Origin: Promethearchaeota archaeon
GTDB taxonomy: Archaea > Asgardarchaeota > Lokiarchaeia > Sigynarchaeales > SOKP01
Direction: 5' to 3'
DNA: 13,835 nucleotides
Assembly: GCA_014730295.1 (NCBI GenBank)
Contig: WJIN01000495.1
Span: 1 to 13,835 of the forward strand
Below, piece by piece: positions 1-11,600 of this stretch; position 1 is the first letter of the stretch, and each line of letters begins with the position of its first letter. The notes under the pieces were generated by a model that saw nothing but the letters and a program-made list of their open reading frames with translations, was not told where the DNA came from and ran no database searches. Made by a program: the position numbers and the translations under genes.

Positions 1-2640
1 CTTCAATATAGTTCAGGAGATATATTACGGCTCGGATATTATTCCTACCATCCAAACATTCTTACTCATTCCCTTTCCGCCGATATCTCCGAAATTTATT
101 CCTTAAAGGTAATTTCCAGAGAAAACTCCTCGCAGCACTATGAGTTTAGCCAAGATGAGTATGCAATTTCAGAAGATGGATATAGATTATATTTATATAA
201 TATTTTTCACACAATTTTAGAAAATGAGAGGTTTACCTTGTATGATAAATTTGAAATCACATATCACGCTCCATTAACCAAACAAATCGATCTTTCCAAT
301 AATTTGATCCTTTGCTTACAGGACACAAATGGCAATTATATACCCATAGAATCCTTACCGATTGATAATTTAGGCTTTTTCGAATATGAAACCGTATTTG
401 ATGAGCACGGATTATCCTTATATTTGGAGGGAAAACAAACGAATAACCTTAAGATCTCATATCTCCCTCTTGAAATATGGAATAAATCTGCTGAAGAATA
501 CGCACAAATTACCTATGAAGTGAACGAGGAGAAGATATATGCCTACGAAGAGAATAAGGAATGGACTCAATTTATAAAGATTACGACTTTAGGGGAGAAA
601 CAGAAGCTAATGATGGTAGAAGATGTAAGATCACCATTAGTTATGAGTCAAACCTATGATGAAGGTAGAGAATATTATCTGAATACAAATCCATTAGAAG
701 CATTGGAAAAAGGAGAAGATTATACTAAAATTAGTATAGATGCATTAGTTAATGAAGAATATCAATTTACCTTTAAATTAACCGATCTAGACGATGTAGG
801 TATTAAGAATAGTATTGTTTGGATGCATCTCGGATTAATGCCTAAATCTGAATCTCAATTCCTCAATAATCGTGCAGTATTACAGGACGGCACTCCGATC
901 TATTATGAATCTCTCGGCACCCAAGAACTTACCAGCATCGGACCTGGAGACGCACCCAATAAAATGTTCGGACGACCGCTTACATATCCGCTCTATAACT
1001 ATAATACCAACCTTTCTGCCTACGGTCCTTATATTTGGGATTATGAACTGACCAATGAATTCGGAGAAGTCACCTTTGAAGTGTCCTTTGACCATGATTA
1101 TTTAGAGGATTTCGCACGGATTTATGGTTCAATGGAAGGAATTGATTCGATTGAAGATATTGTGCTTTATATGAGAGTATTTACCGCCGATTTTGAATGG
1201 GAAGAGATGATGATCCAAAATCCCGAAATGTATCTCTGCTCCAATAAAGGAACTATCTTTAACGGAACCGAAATCTTGGAAAATTTTGATTTTACTCGAT
1301 TGCTCCAAAAAGATCCTACCTATGTTGAGGGATTAATCAGACTTCATAAAAACGATATTGCCCTCGGCTTTGGAGATCATCTTACCGCCTCACTTGACGA
1401 GCCTGAGGAACTTACCGTTCATATCTACCCCACGGAGGCTGATCTAATTCCGACTTCAATGAGCTTCACCTTAGAGCAATTACTAGCGAACCATTCCAAT
1501 ACGGACTTAGAACCACTTCCAATAAATATCTTGAAGGACGATTGGACTTATTATGCGAATGTAAGATTTATCAGTCCCAGCGGAGAAGATGTCATCGGGT
1601 ACTCATTATCATATCCTTTAACTAAAACTTCCGAAGGAGGAACCATTTCCATCTCAAATTACACCATGGATTACTTGCTTCCCTTGTTAGGTCCCGGAAT
1701 CTCTACCATTCAAATTTATATAGAAGAATCCGAATATTACAAACGATCTCCTCTCATACGAATTCCATTAGAAATACGACCTGAAAATTGGATTAAATTC
1801 GGAGAGAAAAATAGCAAAATAGACTTAATCGATCCATTTATCGCAAGTTGGGGAAATGCTTATAATGGAGATACAATCATGCCCTTTGAAAGCAATTATC
1901 CTCATATCACAGGATCTCTATGGGTGGAACCCTATTTTGATGCACAAGGAGAAGAATTATCCATCCAAGATTATATTGAGATCGGGTTGGACGCTTCAAT
2001 CTATAAACAAGATGGTAGCACCGAAGATCGTAAAGTAAGAGACTCTATTATGCTGAGACCCGGTAATCGGGAAGGGATAATGTTTTTTGATGCAGCATTA
2101 GGACCCGAAGATCAATGGCTGCTTGATGCGGAAGTGGATCTTACATTAACTTTTAATATTGACTATAGCCAATATGAGATTTATCAACAAAAACGGGATC
2201 TACAAATCTATTTACTTGACTTACGGATCGAGGAGAATCCTTCCAGTTCCACTCCAAATACACTCTGGAGTATGTATGAACACGGATTTGAAAATAATAA
2301 CCACATAGAAGTATCTACGAGTGATGAGGAATTTATTGAAATTGAAGAAAATACTCTCGGACTTCATAACGGGATGCTTACCTTAGGAGGGGAGATAAAT
2401 GGAAAAACCTATGGAATGGCAGTTTCACAATACTATACAAATGATACACAAGAATACCAATTAGATTCTACCTCAGAGATTCTTTCATTACACATGCTTA
2501 AAAATATTACCGCACTTGCGGCGGTATGGCAAGAGAACGGTTCTGAATCAGAACTACAATTGGGATCGGACTTTATTATCCCCTATAACACCTCGGACAA
2601 TTTACAGGAAGTATCTATCATTAGATTTATCGGAGGAACT
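1..2640 (+). other. Beta-rich extracellular-like region A (residues 1-880)
   Basis: This stretch alternates short hydrophobic/aromatic strands with polar turns, as in chains of Ig-like or jelly-roll domains. Typical strands are EYQFTFKL, GEVTFEVSF and VDLTLTFNI. Tyr, Asp, Glu, Pro and Gly are common, Cys is almost absent (2 seen), and there is no hydrophobic run long enough to cross a membrane. I count 10 N-x-S/T sequons: NSS at residue 42, NKS at 161, then NLS, NGT, NHS, NYT, NDT, NIT, NGS and NTS. Domain edges cannot be fixed by eye. An adhesive or structural surface role is inferred from the architecture; no catalytic motif is visible. Confidence 0.6.
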
Positions 2641-5600
2641 CCCGAAGATCGGAGTGAATTCGATATCATTTATCAACTTGAATTTGATTTCACGGATGGC
2701 TATTTTGCCAATTTAAGCTTGGGATACTCCACTCAACTAAATGATTCCTATATAACGGTCAGAGTACCCCAAATCCATAATCCTCCGATTGAACAGAGCA
2801 ACTCTCCTATGTATGTACGCTATTTCGAATCAGTTGATGCAACTACGACCACCACTATAGATCTTAACTACGGAATTGAAAATCTCGGCTCACAGGCATG
2901 GGATGAATATTATTTTGTCATATATAATGAAGAAGAACTCACCCAACACTTCCCTTATACTAAATCCATAGTTAATAATCGGCCAAGAATTACCTTCGAT
3001 TCAATTCCAGGAGAGATGCTAAACATCACCTATGGAGTACGCTCACCCTACCTCTTAGGATTCGGCTTCCAAAAAGAAGATAAGAGCTATAGCGACTCCA
3101 TACGATTAATATTTAATAACGATACGGCACCTGCAATTCTTGACGGTGCTGATATCCCGCTAAACGAGCTCACTCTTAACGATCCAAGCTTATATATTGG
3201 ATTAGACTCCTCTCGCGAGGAAACCTTTTTAGAATTGTATAATTTACCTTTCCTTTACGCACCTGAGGTTAATTATACGTTTAAATTTGATGAGATCATT
3301 ACCGAGCAAATTGGACGGTTCGGAACAAGTGTAGTAAATGATCTTAAAATTGATATTTATTATGTAATTCAAGACGGATATAATTCATATTATTCCGATT
3401 CCATAATAATTCCTCTAAATGATACGTATTTATCGAATTATTACGATGAGAACGGGTGCTATGAATATACCTATTCGAAAGATCTACAATCGATTTATGA
3501 TACTTATGGCACCTCTAATTTGGATATATATATTTCGATCTCCCAAATGGGAAACAGCTCCAATTATATTCCGTATGTGATTTTGGAACAATGGGAGTAT
3601 GTATGCGATGATCATCTTGTTGAGATGTATGATCGTATCCCGCTTGATACAGAGGGAAATATGGATTATAATTCCATTGTAAGTACACCACATTATTATC
3701 AACTCTTTTCCAAGAATTTAACCAAACACTTTAATGTAATGGATAATGCCCTATTTACCGTTGCTTTAGAGAACCTTCCCCATTCCGATTTAGTATCCTT
3801 GAACACCGAAGGAGAAGACTATTCATTCGATTATTTAGGAAGTCAAGAAACCTTCAGAGCAACCGCAAGTAATTATCATGCGATTCCGAACTTAGGGCTC
3901 TATACGGATGCCTATAATTTGGACTCCACCTTGTATCAAGACGGATTTGCCTCATTATATTACGGTTCAGGAACAGAGATGAACGGTCAGAAAGACTATA
4001 CAAAGCAATTCTCTATGGATTATAGTAATGGAGAATTCGCCAATTATACTTCCGAGATTTCGGGAACCAAGGCAACATCTTGGAAATCCATGTTTAACAT
4101 TACCGATCAATTCCTTACCACCGATGAGATTAAAGTATGGGGCTCGACATTATATCACCAATTATATGATCTGGATGAACAGATAATATCCGAGACTCAA
4201 ATCAACGAATTATTTAGCGATTATGATACTCATATTGAATTCGGACTGGAATTACCTTCTGAGTTCACGATCTCCGTTATTAAATCTATCGGAATACCGT
4301 ATGATTATTATTTATCTGTCCAAGGATTCCCTATGGGAGAAGATAGATCCTATTGTACGGTTCCCACAGAAAATGTCAATTCAAAAATGGGTACTCATCC
4401 ACGCGCGATTAATATGAGCACCGATTATGAACTTGAATATCTCGGAAACGGCAGTAAGTACTTGCTTTTCTTTAATTCCTTATCCGAATTCCAAGCAAAT
4501 TATACGGACGCTCAAAATAGATTAATGGTAGATTACTGGGCATATACCACCTTCCGAGAAGGGTTTGATTTTGAAATTACCGAAGACCCGCAAGATCCCT
4601 TTGTTTCGGTTATCGATTGGAAATATGAATTTACCGATGTGAACAATTTCAAGCTCCATCCCGACTTTAGCTCCGATACTAACTTTTATGTAGAATACTC
4701 CTCTCTAGAATGGGAAGATTTTGATAATAAGTATATCAAGGAGAATACAGATTCATTTGTTTATCAACCGAAATATCGCTCAAATATCAGCGTCTATTAT
4801 GAAAATGATCAAGCACAAAATGATACGATCTCCGTGTTAAATCTTGTTCCGGAAAACCAATGGAAAGTTGATTATCAAGTATTTACAAAACTTTATGTAC
4901 CGATATGGGACGGAGAAAATGAAGACTCTAAAGGATATTGGATCACACCGAACTATATTCCATCAACATATATTACTCAGCATGAAAATATCTCTTATCA
5001 TTATATCATTGATTTCGAAGAAATTCGGCAGAATGTTCCTCATGAGATTGTAGAGGATAGTCACATTTACATTAGATATCATTATAATACCACCCAAACG
5101 AGATATCAGTTATCTCATACACCTTTTAATTATGATTATCTTGCTGCAGGACACGAAACCTATCATCTAAGTATGTATATTAACGATCAATTTATTACAC
5201 GTTCCGATAGTCCCGACTTTGAAGACTATATCTGGAAAATTGAAGAGAATACCGTCTATTTTAACGATCGCCTTTCTAATGAATCGGGGTATATCAAACC
5301 CGGAAGTAAAGTACGTTTTGAATATAAATATAAACTCCAACCCGGATTATTGGAAAGAAAGCACTTCCTAATGGCAGTTTATCCATGGACCAATATGTTT
5401 GAGACTCCGATGGATTCGATCATCGAGCAACCCTCCTCCGACTCACAGATTAGTTATCGTGAACGCTACAGAAAGTTATCGGGAGGCTCAATTATCGCGC
5501 CATTTGATTACGCTCTCTCGATTAACGATACTTATAGTCTTTATCTTTCCTATCGATTAAATGAACGCGATTACGCCGAAGAAAAGTTTGAGGTAAATTA

Positions 5601-8600
5601 TGCGAAACAGACCTATAGTTTTACCTACCTAAATGATTCTTTGGAAAAATATATGACCGAGATGGTTTACAACGATGATGAAGCCGTATCCGTGTATTAC
5701 TATGACTTAGCAGGAAGAATGCATTTCTTAGCTTCACATCATTATGAAATCGATCCCGAGACAAATACCATTACCTTACTTCCCGATATTCACGGTCCAA
5801 AAGATCTGAACCCTCTCACCGCCCATAACGATATCATGGAATTCTTTGTATCCTTTTTACCACAAGGAAACGATATAGCCTATGGTTCCCATAGATTTTC
5901 TTATAATCCCTCTGCAAATCTTACAAGCACCTTAGATGTGGAGAGTTGGGAAGTTCTCAGCTTAGATGAGATAGGAGTATTTCCAAATTTTGATACGGAA
6001 ATTTATATGGTAGAAAATGAATCCAGCTATGAACATTATGTATGTTATGTGTCTCAAATTGCCACCTATCTGGAAGATGAGATGGTTTTATCGTTTAATT
6101 TAACCCACGAGTTTGGAGAGTACCTAAACGGAGAAATTTTGTCTGAAATACACGCGGGAAATATGATGGGACTCTATCTTGAAACAAATATCAGAAATAT
6201 TGAAGCAATAGATGCATTTAATGTGAGTTTATATGATACTTCGGGAACGTATATGGATGGGTATAGTCAGCTAATTTCACAAGAAGAATTGGTAATGTAT
6301 GATAATACACTATGTATCGATTTACCCACCGAAGCAAACGACTTAGCAGAACTGCGCTTCGATCCTATATTTACAAATCTCAAACAATATTCAGAAAATA
6401 ATACCGTCGGGCTCGCTCAGTTTGAATATACAAGATGGGATGAGACGATGGTGTGGTTTGACGGAAGCGGACATAAATATATGGAATATGAATTAGATTA
6501 TGATTTAATCACTAACTCCACACAATTAGACTTAGCCTACATATTCAATGATCAGCTCGACCATCTTGAATTTACACAAGATGCTCAAATTCATTGGACG
6601 GTGAGAACTAACGAACAATTAGGTACTATTGAAGCATATATCTTGCGAATACCCTCTCAATATTATAATCCCGAGAATTTACAGGAGATAATAGAATTTC
6701 AACACGATGATGGTATTATGATACGATATCACTCTCCTGTGAAAAAAGGTATATCAATTGGTATCGGAAAACTCTATTTTGATGCGAAACCCTACCAATA
6801 TGATGAGGATATCCCTACCGCCCAATGTATGCTAATCAACTCAACCTCCACAGATTCAGAATATTATCACAATTTTACACAGAACTATTATTATGATATT
6901 CCTTTGAAATTAACTCCCTTTGATACGGAATTTATGAATTCCTATACTCAAATTAAAGTTGATCTGAACTTATCCGAGATCGCTTCTACCCATAATCTTA
7001 CCGAGATTGATTTTTCGGATATTATTTTTACACTCAATGACCCTTCCTATGAATTTACCTTAGATTATGCTGCAATTCAGCAACAGAGCGAGGGATTGAC
7101 AGCGGAGTTTGAAAGTCTGAATGAAAGAGTATGGAAATTTACCGAGATGGAAATATTTAATTCAAGTAATACCCCTGAAAACGATTCTTATATCCTTACT
7201 TTGGATACACTCCCTCTGTTCTATCCGAATACTACTTGGTTAGAGTATCTTACAATCTATGATGAGAATTATAATTATTATACCGCGGGATTGTCCGGAG
7301 ATGAGTATCAATTACATTACGATCCGAATACTCAGACTTTTACCTGGAATGAAGGTTTTGATCAGTATCAAGACTATTTCGGTACTCAGATCGCCCTTCC
7401 ACAGATTATCACTCCCAATTCCAGCCTTACTTTTGCGTATTCGACCAACACTTCCTGGACAGAACCAATCCGATTAGATTATGAAAATATCGATTTTAGT
7501 AGCATAAATCTGTATTATAACGATCAATATTATCTATCACCTCACTATGATGAATGGTTTGATGAAATTTATACCAATACCGATTATGAGTATGAAATAG
7601 CACAATATTATAGCGACTCATTTACGGTCTATACAGATTCTACGGAATATACGCATTATATTGATTTGGAAGATTACTCATTAGAAAGGGATTTTATTAA
7701 CGTGAGTCTTTATAAAGTAGTCGGAGTATCCCCCAGCTTTGAAGTCGAGCAATTAAATGAAAATGAGCAGGAATATTCTATCACTCTGAACATGAGCGCT
7801 CAAGAATTATCTATTACAGATTTGAACGTGAGTAATGGATATCTTAACCAGTTTAGTTTAATAACGGTTATTCTTAATTTTTCATATGGTCCGCTTTCAG
7901 ATTATACAGAACTCTTTTTTACATCCCACTTTAACCAGACCTATTTAACCAATCCTTCCGAGAGTTTCTATGATTATTATGGAATTGAATTTACGTATCA
8001 TTCACAACAAGGAATTGATCTTTTCTTGGAGGATAGCTATAGCATTACTTCGGGAATTTCCTCATTTTATCCCATAGACTATTGCCGAAATCCAGTACTT
8101 ACGGATGTGAATGGCAGCATGTATAGCTACGAGTCAGAATATTATGATCACTTTGAGCTTTATGAGGATCCCTATAATATTATTTATGAAGCCGATTACG
8201 ATCAAGACACCAAGAAAGATTTTAAACAATTAATTGATGTGGATAAAGACGATCGATGGGATATTATTCGCTACGGTATTGAAGATGAGGAAAATCCGGG
8301 AAATATAATCTGGCATACTATCATTGAACAATTTGAAAGAATAGATTCCTATATTAATAAACGGGGGCAATCCGAACAGAGAACTCCTTGGTTTGATATT
8401 AGTGAAGAGACCTTTTCTACGGTAGATTTTACCGATCCAACGGTGATAGCCGCATTGATTTCCACCGCAGTAGTTTTTGTTCCATTAACCGCAGTAGTAT
8501 TTGCCTCTTTATGCCTTCCCGAGGCAGATTATTGGGCACAGAAATCTCAAAAAACTCATTCCGTTGAAAATCGATCCGTTTACAATCTATATTATGCGAT

Positions 8601-11600
8601 TCGGTTGGATAATGATTTGGATGGGTATGCAGATAAAGAGATTGCCTATGAAAAGAAAGACGAGGTAGTTGATTATGAGCAATATACTTTAGAAAAGAAA
8701 TTAATTGCGGCAAAACCGTATGATATTTTCCGCTATATTTACGATTCTACCAATCGATTTGCGTATGGAGAGCAAGAAGATGATTGCTTTAATAGTGAAC
8801 TCACCGAAGAAAAATTAGATAATGGGGATTTAGGACACTTAAGATCGGTTGATAAACTAATGGTAGGAACGACTTATAGTAAATATATCAATAATAAAAC
8901 CATTACTTACAGGGACCAATTTAATGATGAAAAGATTACCATAATTGATTGGAATGAAGGACAGATCCAAGAAACCCGAACCTATACTAATATGTTTGAA
9001 AATGGTGAGGTCAATAGCGCCGATGCAATTTTCTCCTCAATGATGAGCGAAGAGTCTCACACGATTATTAATCCCGAGACGACAGAAGAAAAATCGCTCA
9101 TGTTTGATCCGATGATACCGTTTACCGATCCAGCAAATATTTCATGGGAGGTAGCTTTATATGAAAACTCTCCCGATAAAGTACCCGCCTATTTTGATTC
9201 TCTTACCATCGTTGATTCTCGGGGTAATATAGAAACCGAGAATTATTATGAACAAGAAATTACCATCACGATCCCCAACCGATTTAGTTTATTCAATGAT
9301 TATCGCTTAGCAGAGCCGAATGAAGAGTATGAAGGTGAAGTTTCATTTACCATTACAGGAGTATTGGTGACTCCTCAGAGCGGGAAGGTTTATTATACCG
9401 CAGATTTGGATAAGTTTAAAGCAGATACTGCGAAAACAAAAGGTCATTATTTCTACGTAGACTCTTCGGGAAACGGTTATTATGATACCGTATATATCCT
9501 TGAAAGCAAAAATCGTGATAATACCTATAATGTGATATCAATCGCGTATAATATGGACGGAAAACACGATGTAAAGCCATATAGCGAGTTGAATATAATA
9601 TCACACGAAGAAAGCGATAATTTTGAAGAGGAATTTTCGTCCAGAACCCATGTAAAATACGGAAATGCACGAATATTTAATTTTGCGAATTTAAAGAAAG
9701 AATCAAACTTATTGTTCCCAAGACCTTCCGAAGATGCAAAATATGAGGTAAAAGATCAAATTTTCGAGATTTATAAATTAGTCCGTGGAGGAGCCTCACC
9801 TTTCCCAGCACTTTATACACAGATCAAACACGAGACCTTTGATAATGCATATAATATCTACAGCGAGCGTTTATGGTCGGATGTCGGAGAACAGGTGTTT
9901 ATGACCTATACCGCAACCGCTTTGAGTGCTCCCGCGAATGCGATACCCTATATCGGTCCCGCAATAGCAATCGCGACGTATTTTCTCTTATATACGACAA
10001 TGAGTAAATATTATTCAGACCTCAAGGTCCATCAGCAAGTATCCCAGCAAAAAGCTCAAAACTTTATCCCCGTTAATGCAAAACGCTCCACTCCAAAAAG
10101 TCTAAATCAACGTTCCTTTACCGATAGACGCTATAAAGATAATATGATCGGAGTAGCAATCGGACATCCGGGAGCATTTTATACAACCGCAGTAGGAGGA
10201 GAGCCCGGAAATATGTACACCGCCGAAGTGGTGGTCTCTCCTCCGAATCCATGTCGGGAAGGAGATCCGTTATCCTTTTTGGAATTTATCTTTACCCTAA
10301 ATCCCGACTCATTGCATCATTTCGACTTCCGTAATCTATATCTTGATTATTTCCTATTGACCAGCGAACTTCCTTCATATTCGGATCGACAAGACTATAC
10401 CTACATTAATCCCGATCTTTATTACTATGACATATTTGGGGATATTGAGAGTATAATTGAGGGTATAAACAATGATATCTCCGAGATAGAGGATCAATCC
10501 CTCGAAGAACTATTGGATAAATATATGATTCCGTTGGATATGTACCACGAATATCGTCATAACAGCATAGGTTATTTAGAACAAGCGATCTCAGAGGAGA
10601 CCAACGGGCAATTAAATACACTTATCCCCGTATGGATTAAAGACTCCAATAGTCAGCATCCGAGATATATGTTTGTCGATAAACACTCGGAATTTTATAG
10701 TACCGTACTCCCCCGTCAAGTTTTGTATGAGCCTGTGGTGGTAAGTTCAGGGAGATATCATGAGTTAGATTTGGATACCACAAAGGGTACCATTCTAATA
10801 GACGTTCAAGCTCCTTATTCGGAGAATACTAGAGGAGTCGATCCTAATGAAATGAGTCATCTTGAAAATAGATTATATGAAGGTCGCATTCCGATTACAG
10901 AAGGAGCCTTCAATTATAAGAATCCAAAAGTAACAGTGAGTATCATTAGATCCTCTTCCCCTCGCTTTGGACTTGATACCACACCGCATAGTACCTCTCA
11001 GACTATAGGAGAAGTAGTTCTTGAACCTTCTACGGATTTTGTTATAGACCATGGTCATCTGTATTTGAAAAAAGATTTACAAACCTTATCGGATGGCATC
11101 TATACTTCGCAAACCTATGTTGAAGAGGAAGATTCTCTCTATTATCGGGTTATGATTGAATTTGACAGAATTATCGCCTATGACGGTTCTTCGGAGCATA
11201 CTCAGATGGCACTTGCCCAAGCAACGCGTTTCGCAATCATGGATTATTATAACCAATATTATTATGCGCAAACCGTCGGATTAATGGCAGCAGAAGCCGC
11301 TTATACGGAGGAATTAACGGCAATATCAACAACTCTCTCGGCACCCGCTTTTATTGCTTCGTACGGTACTTCATCCTCAAGTAATTTCCTTAGTTCCGCG
11401 ACCAGTCTTGCCTCCAGTACCGTTGGAAAAGTAGTTGCGGGAGGGTTAGCGATCGCCGCGATCATCGCCTCAAGTACCGCTATGGAAGTAATGGAAGAGA
11501 TGGTGATTGACGCCTACATTGAAGCGAAAGTGGAGTATTATGTAGAGCTTCATGGAGGAGATGAGAACATGAAGTTTTGGTTATCCTCCATTCTTACTTC

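Larger units (their letters stand above)
2641..8160 (+). other. Beta-rich, sequon-dense extracellular-like region B (residues 881-2720)
   Basis: The strand-turn pattern of region A continues for about 1,840 residues, but the density of N-x-S/T sequons doubles: I count 41, the last being NGS at residue 2704. Repeated strand signatures are VNYTFKF, MVLSFNLT, IKVDLNLS and YSITLNMS, each an amphipathic strand carrying or preceding a sequon. Aromatic residues are very frequent, for example NYYYDI and NYNYYTAG. No catalytic motif, membrane segment or coiled coil is seen. The most reasonable reading is a long stack of diverged, glycosylated Ig-like domains exposed outside the cell. The number of domains cannot be given from inspection. 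Confidence 0.6.

Noticed and set aside
5152..5166. A second HExxH (H-E-T-Y-H, residues 1718-1722).
   Set aside because: It lies in a clear beta-strand context (LAAGHETYHLSMYIND) inside the Ig-like region, so it cannot form the helix a zincin site needs.
8429..8713. A 94-codon open frame on the minus strand.
   Set aside because: It lies fully opposite the giant frame, reads as low-grade composition rich in Arg, Leu and His, and has no separate promoter or neighbour. It is a shadow.
10555..10566. R-H-N-S, similar to the His-Asn plus Ser end of an intein.
   Set aside because: No intein start block, endonuclease motifs or suitable upstream Cys/Ser context were seen, and the flanking style does not change.
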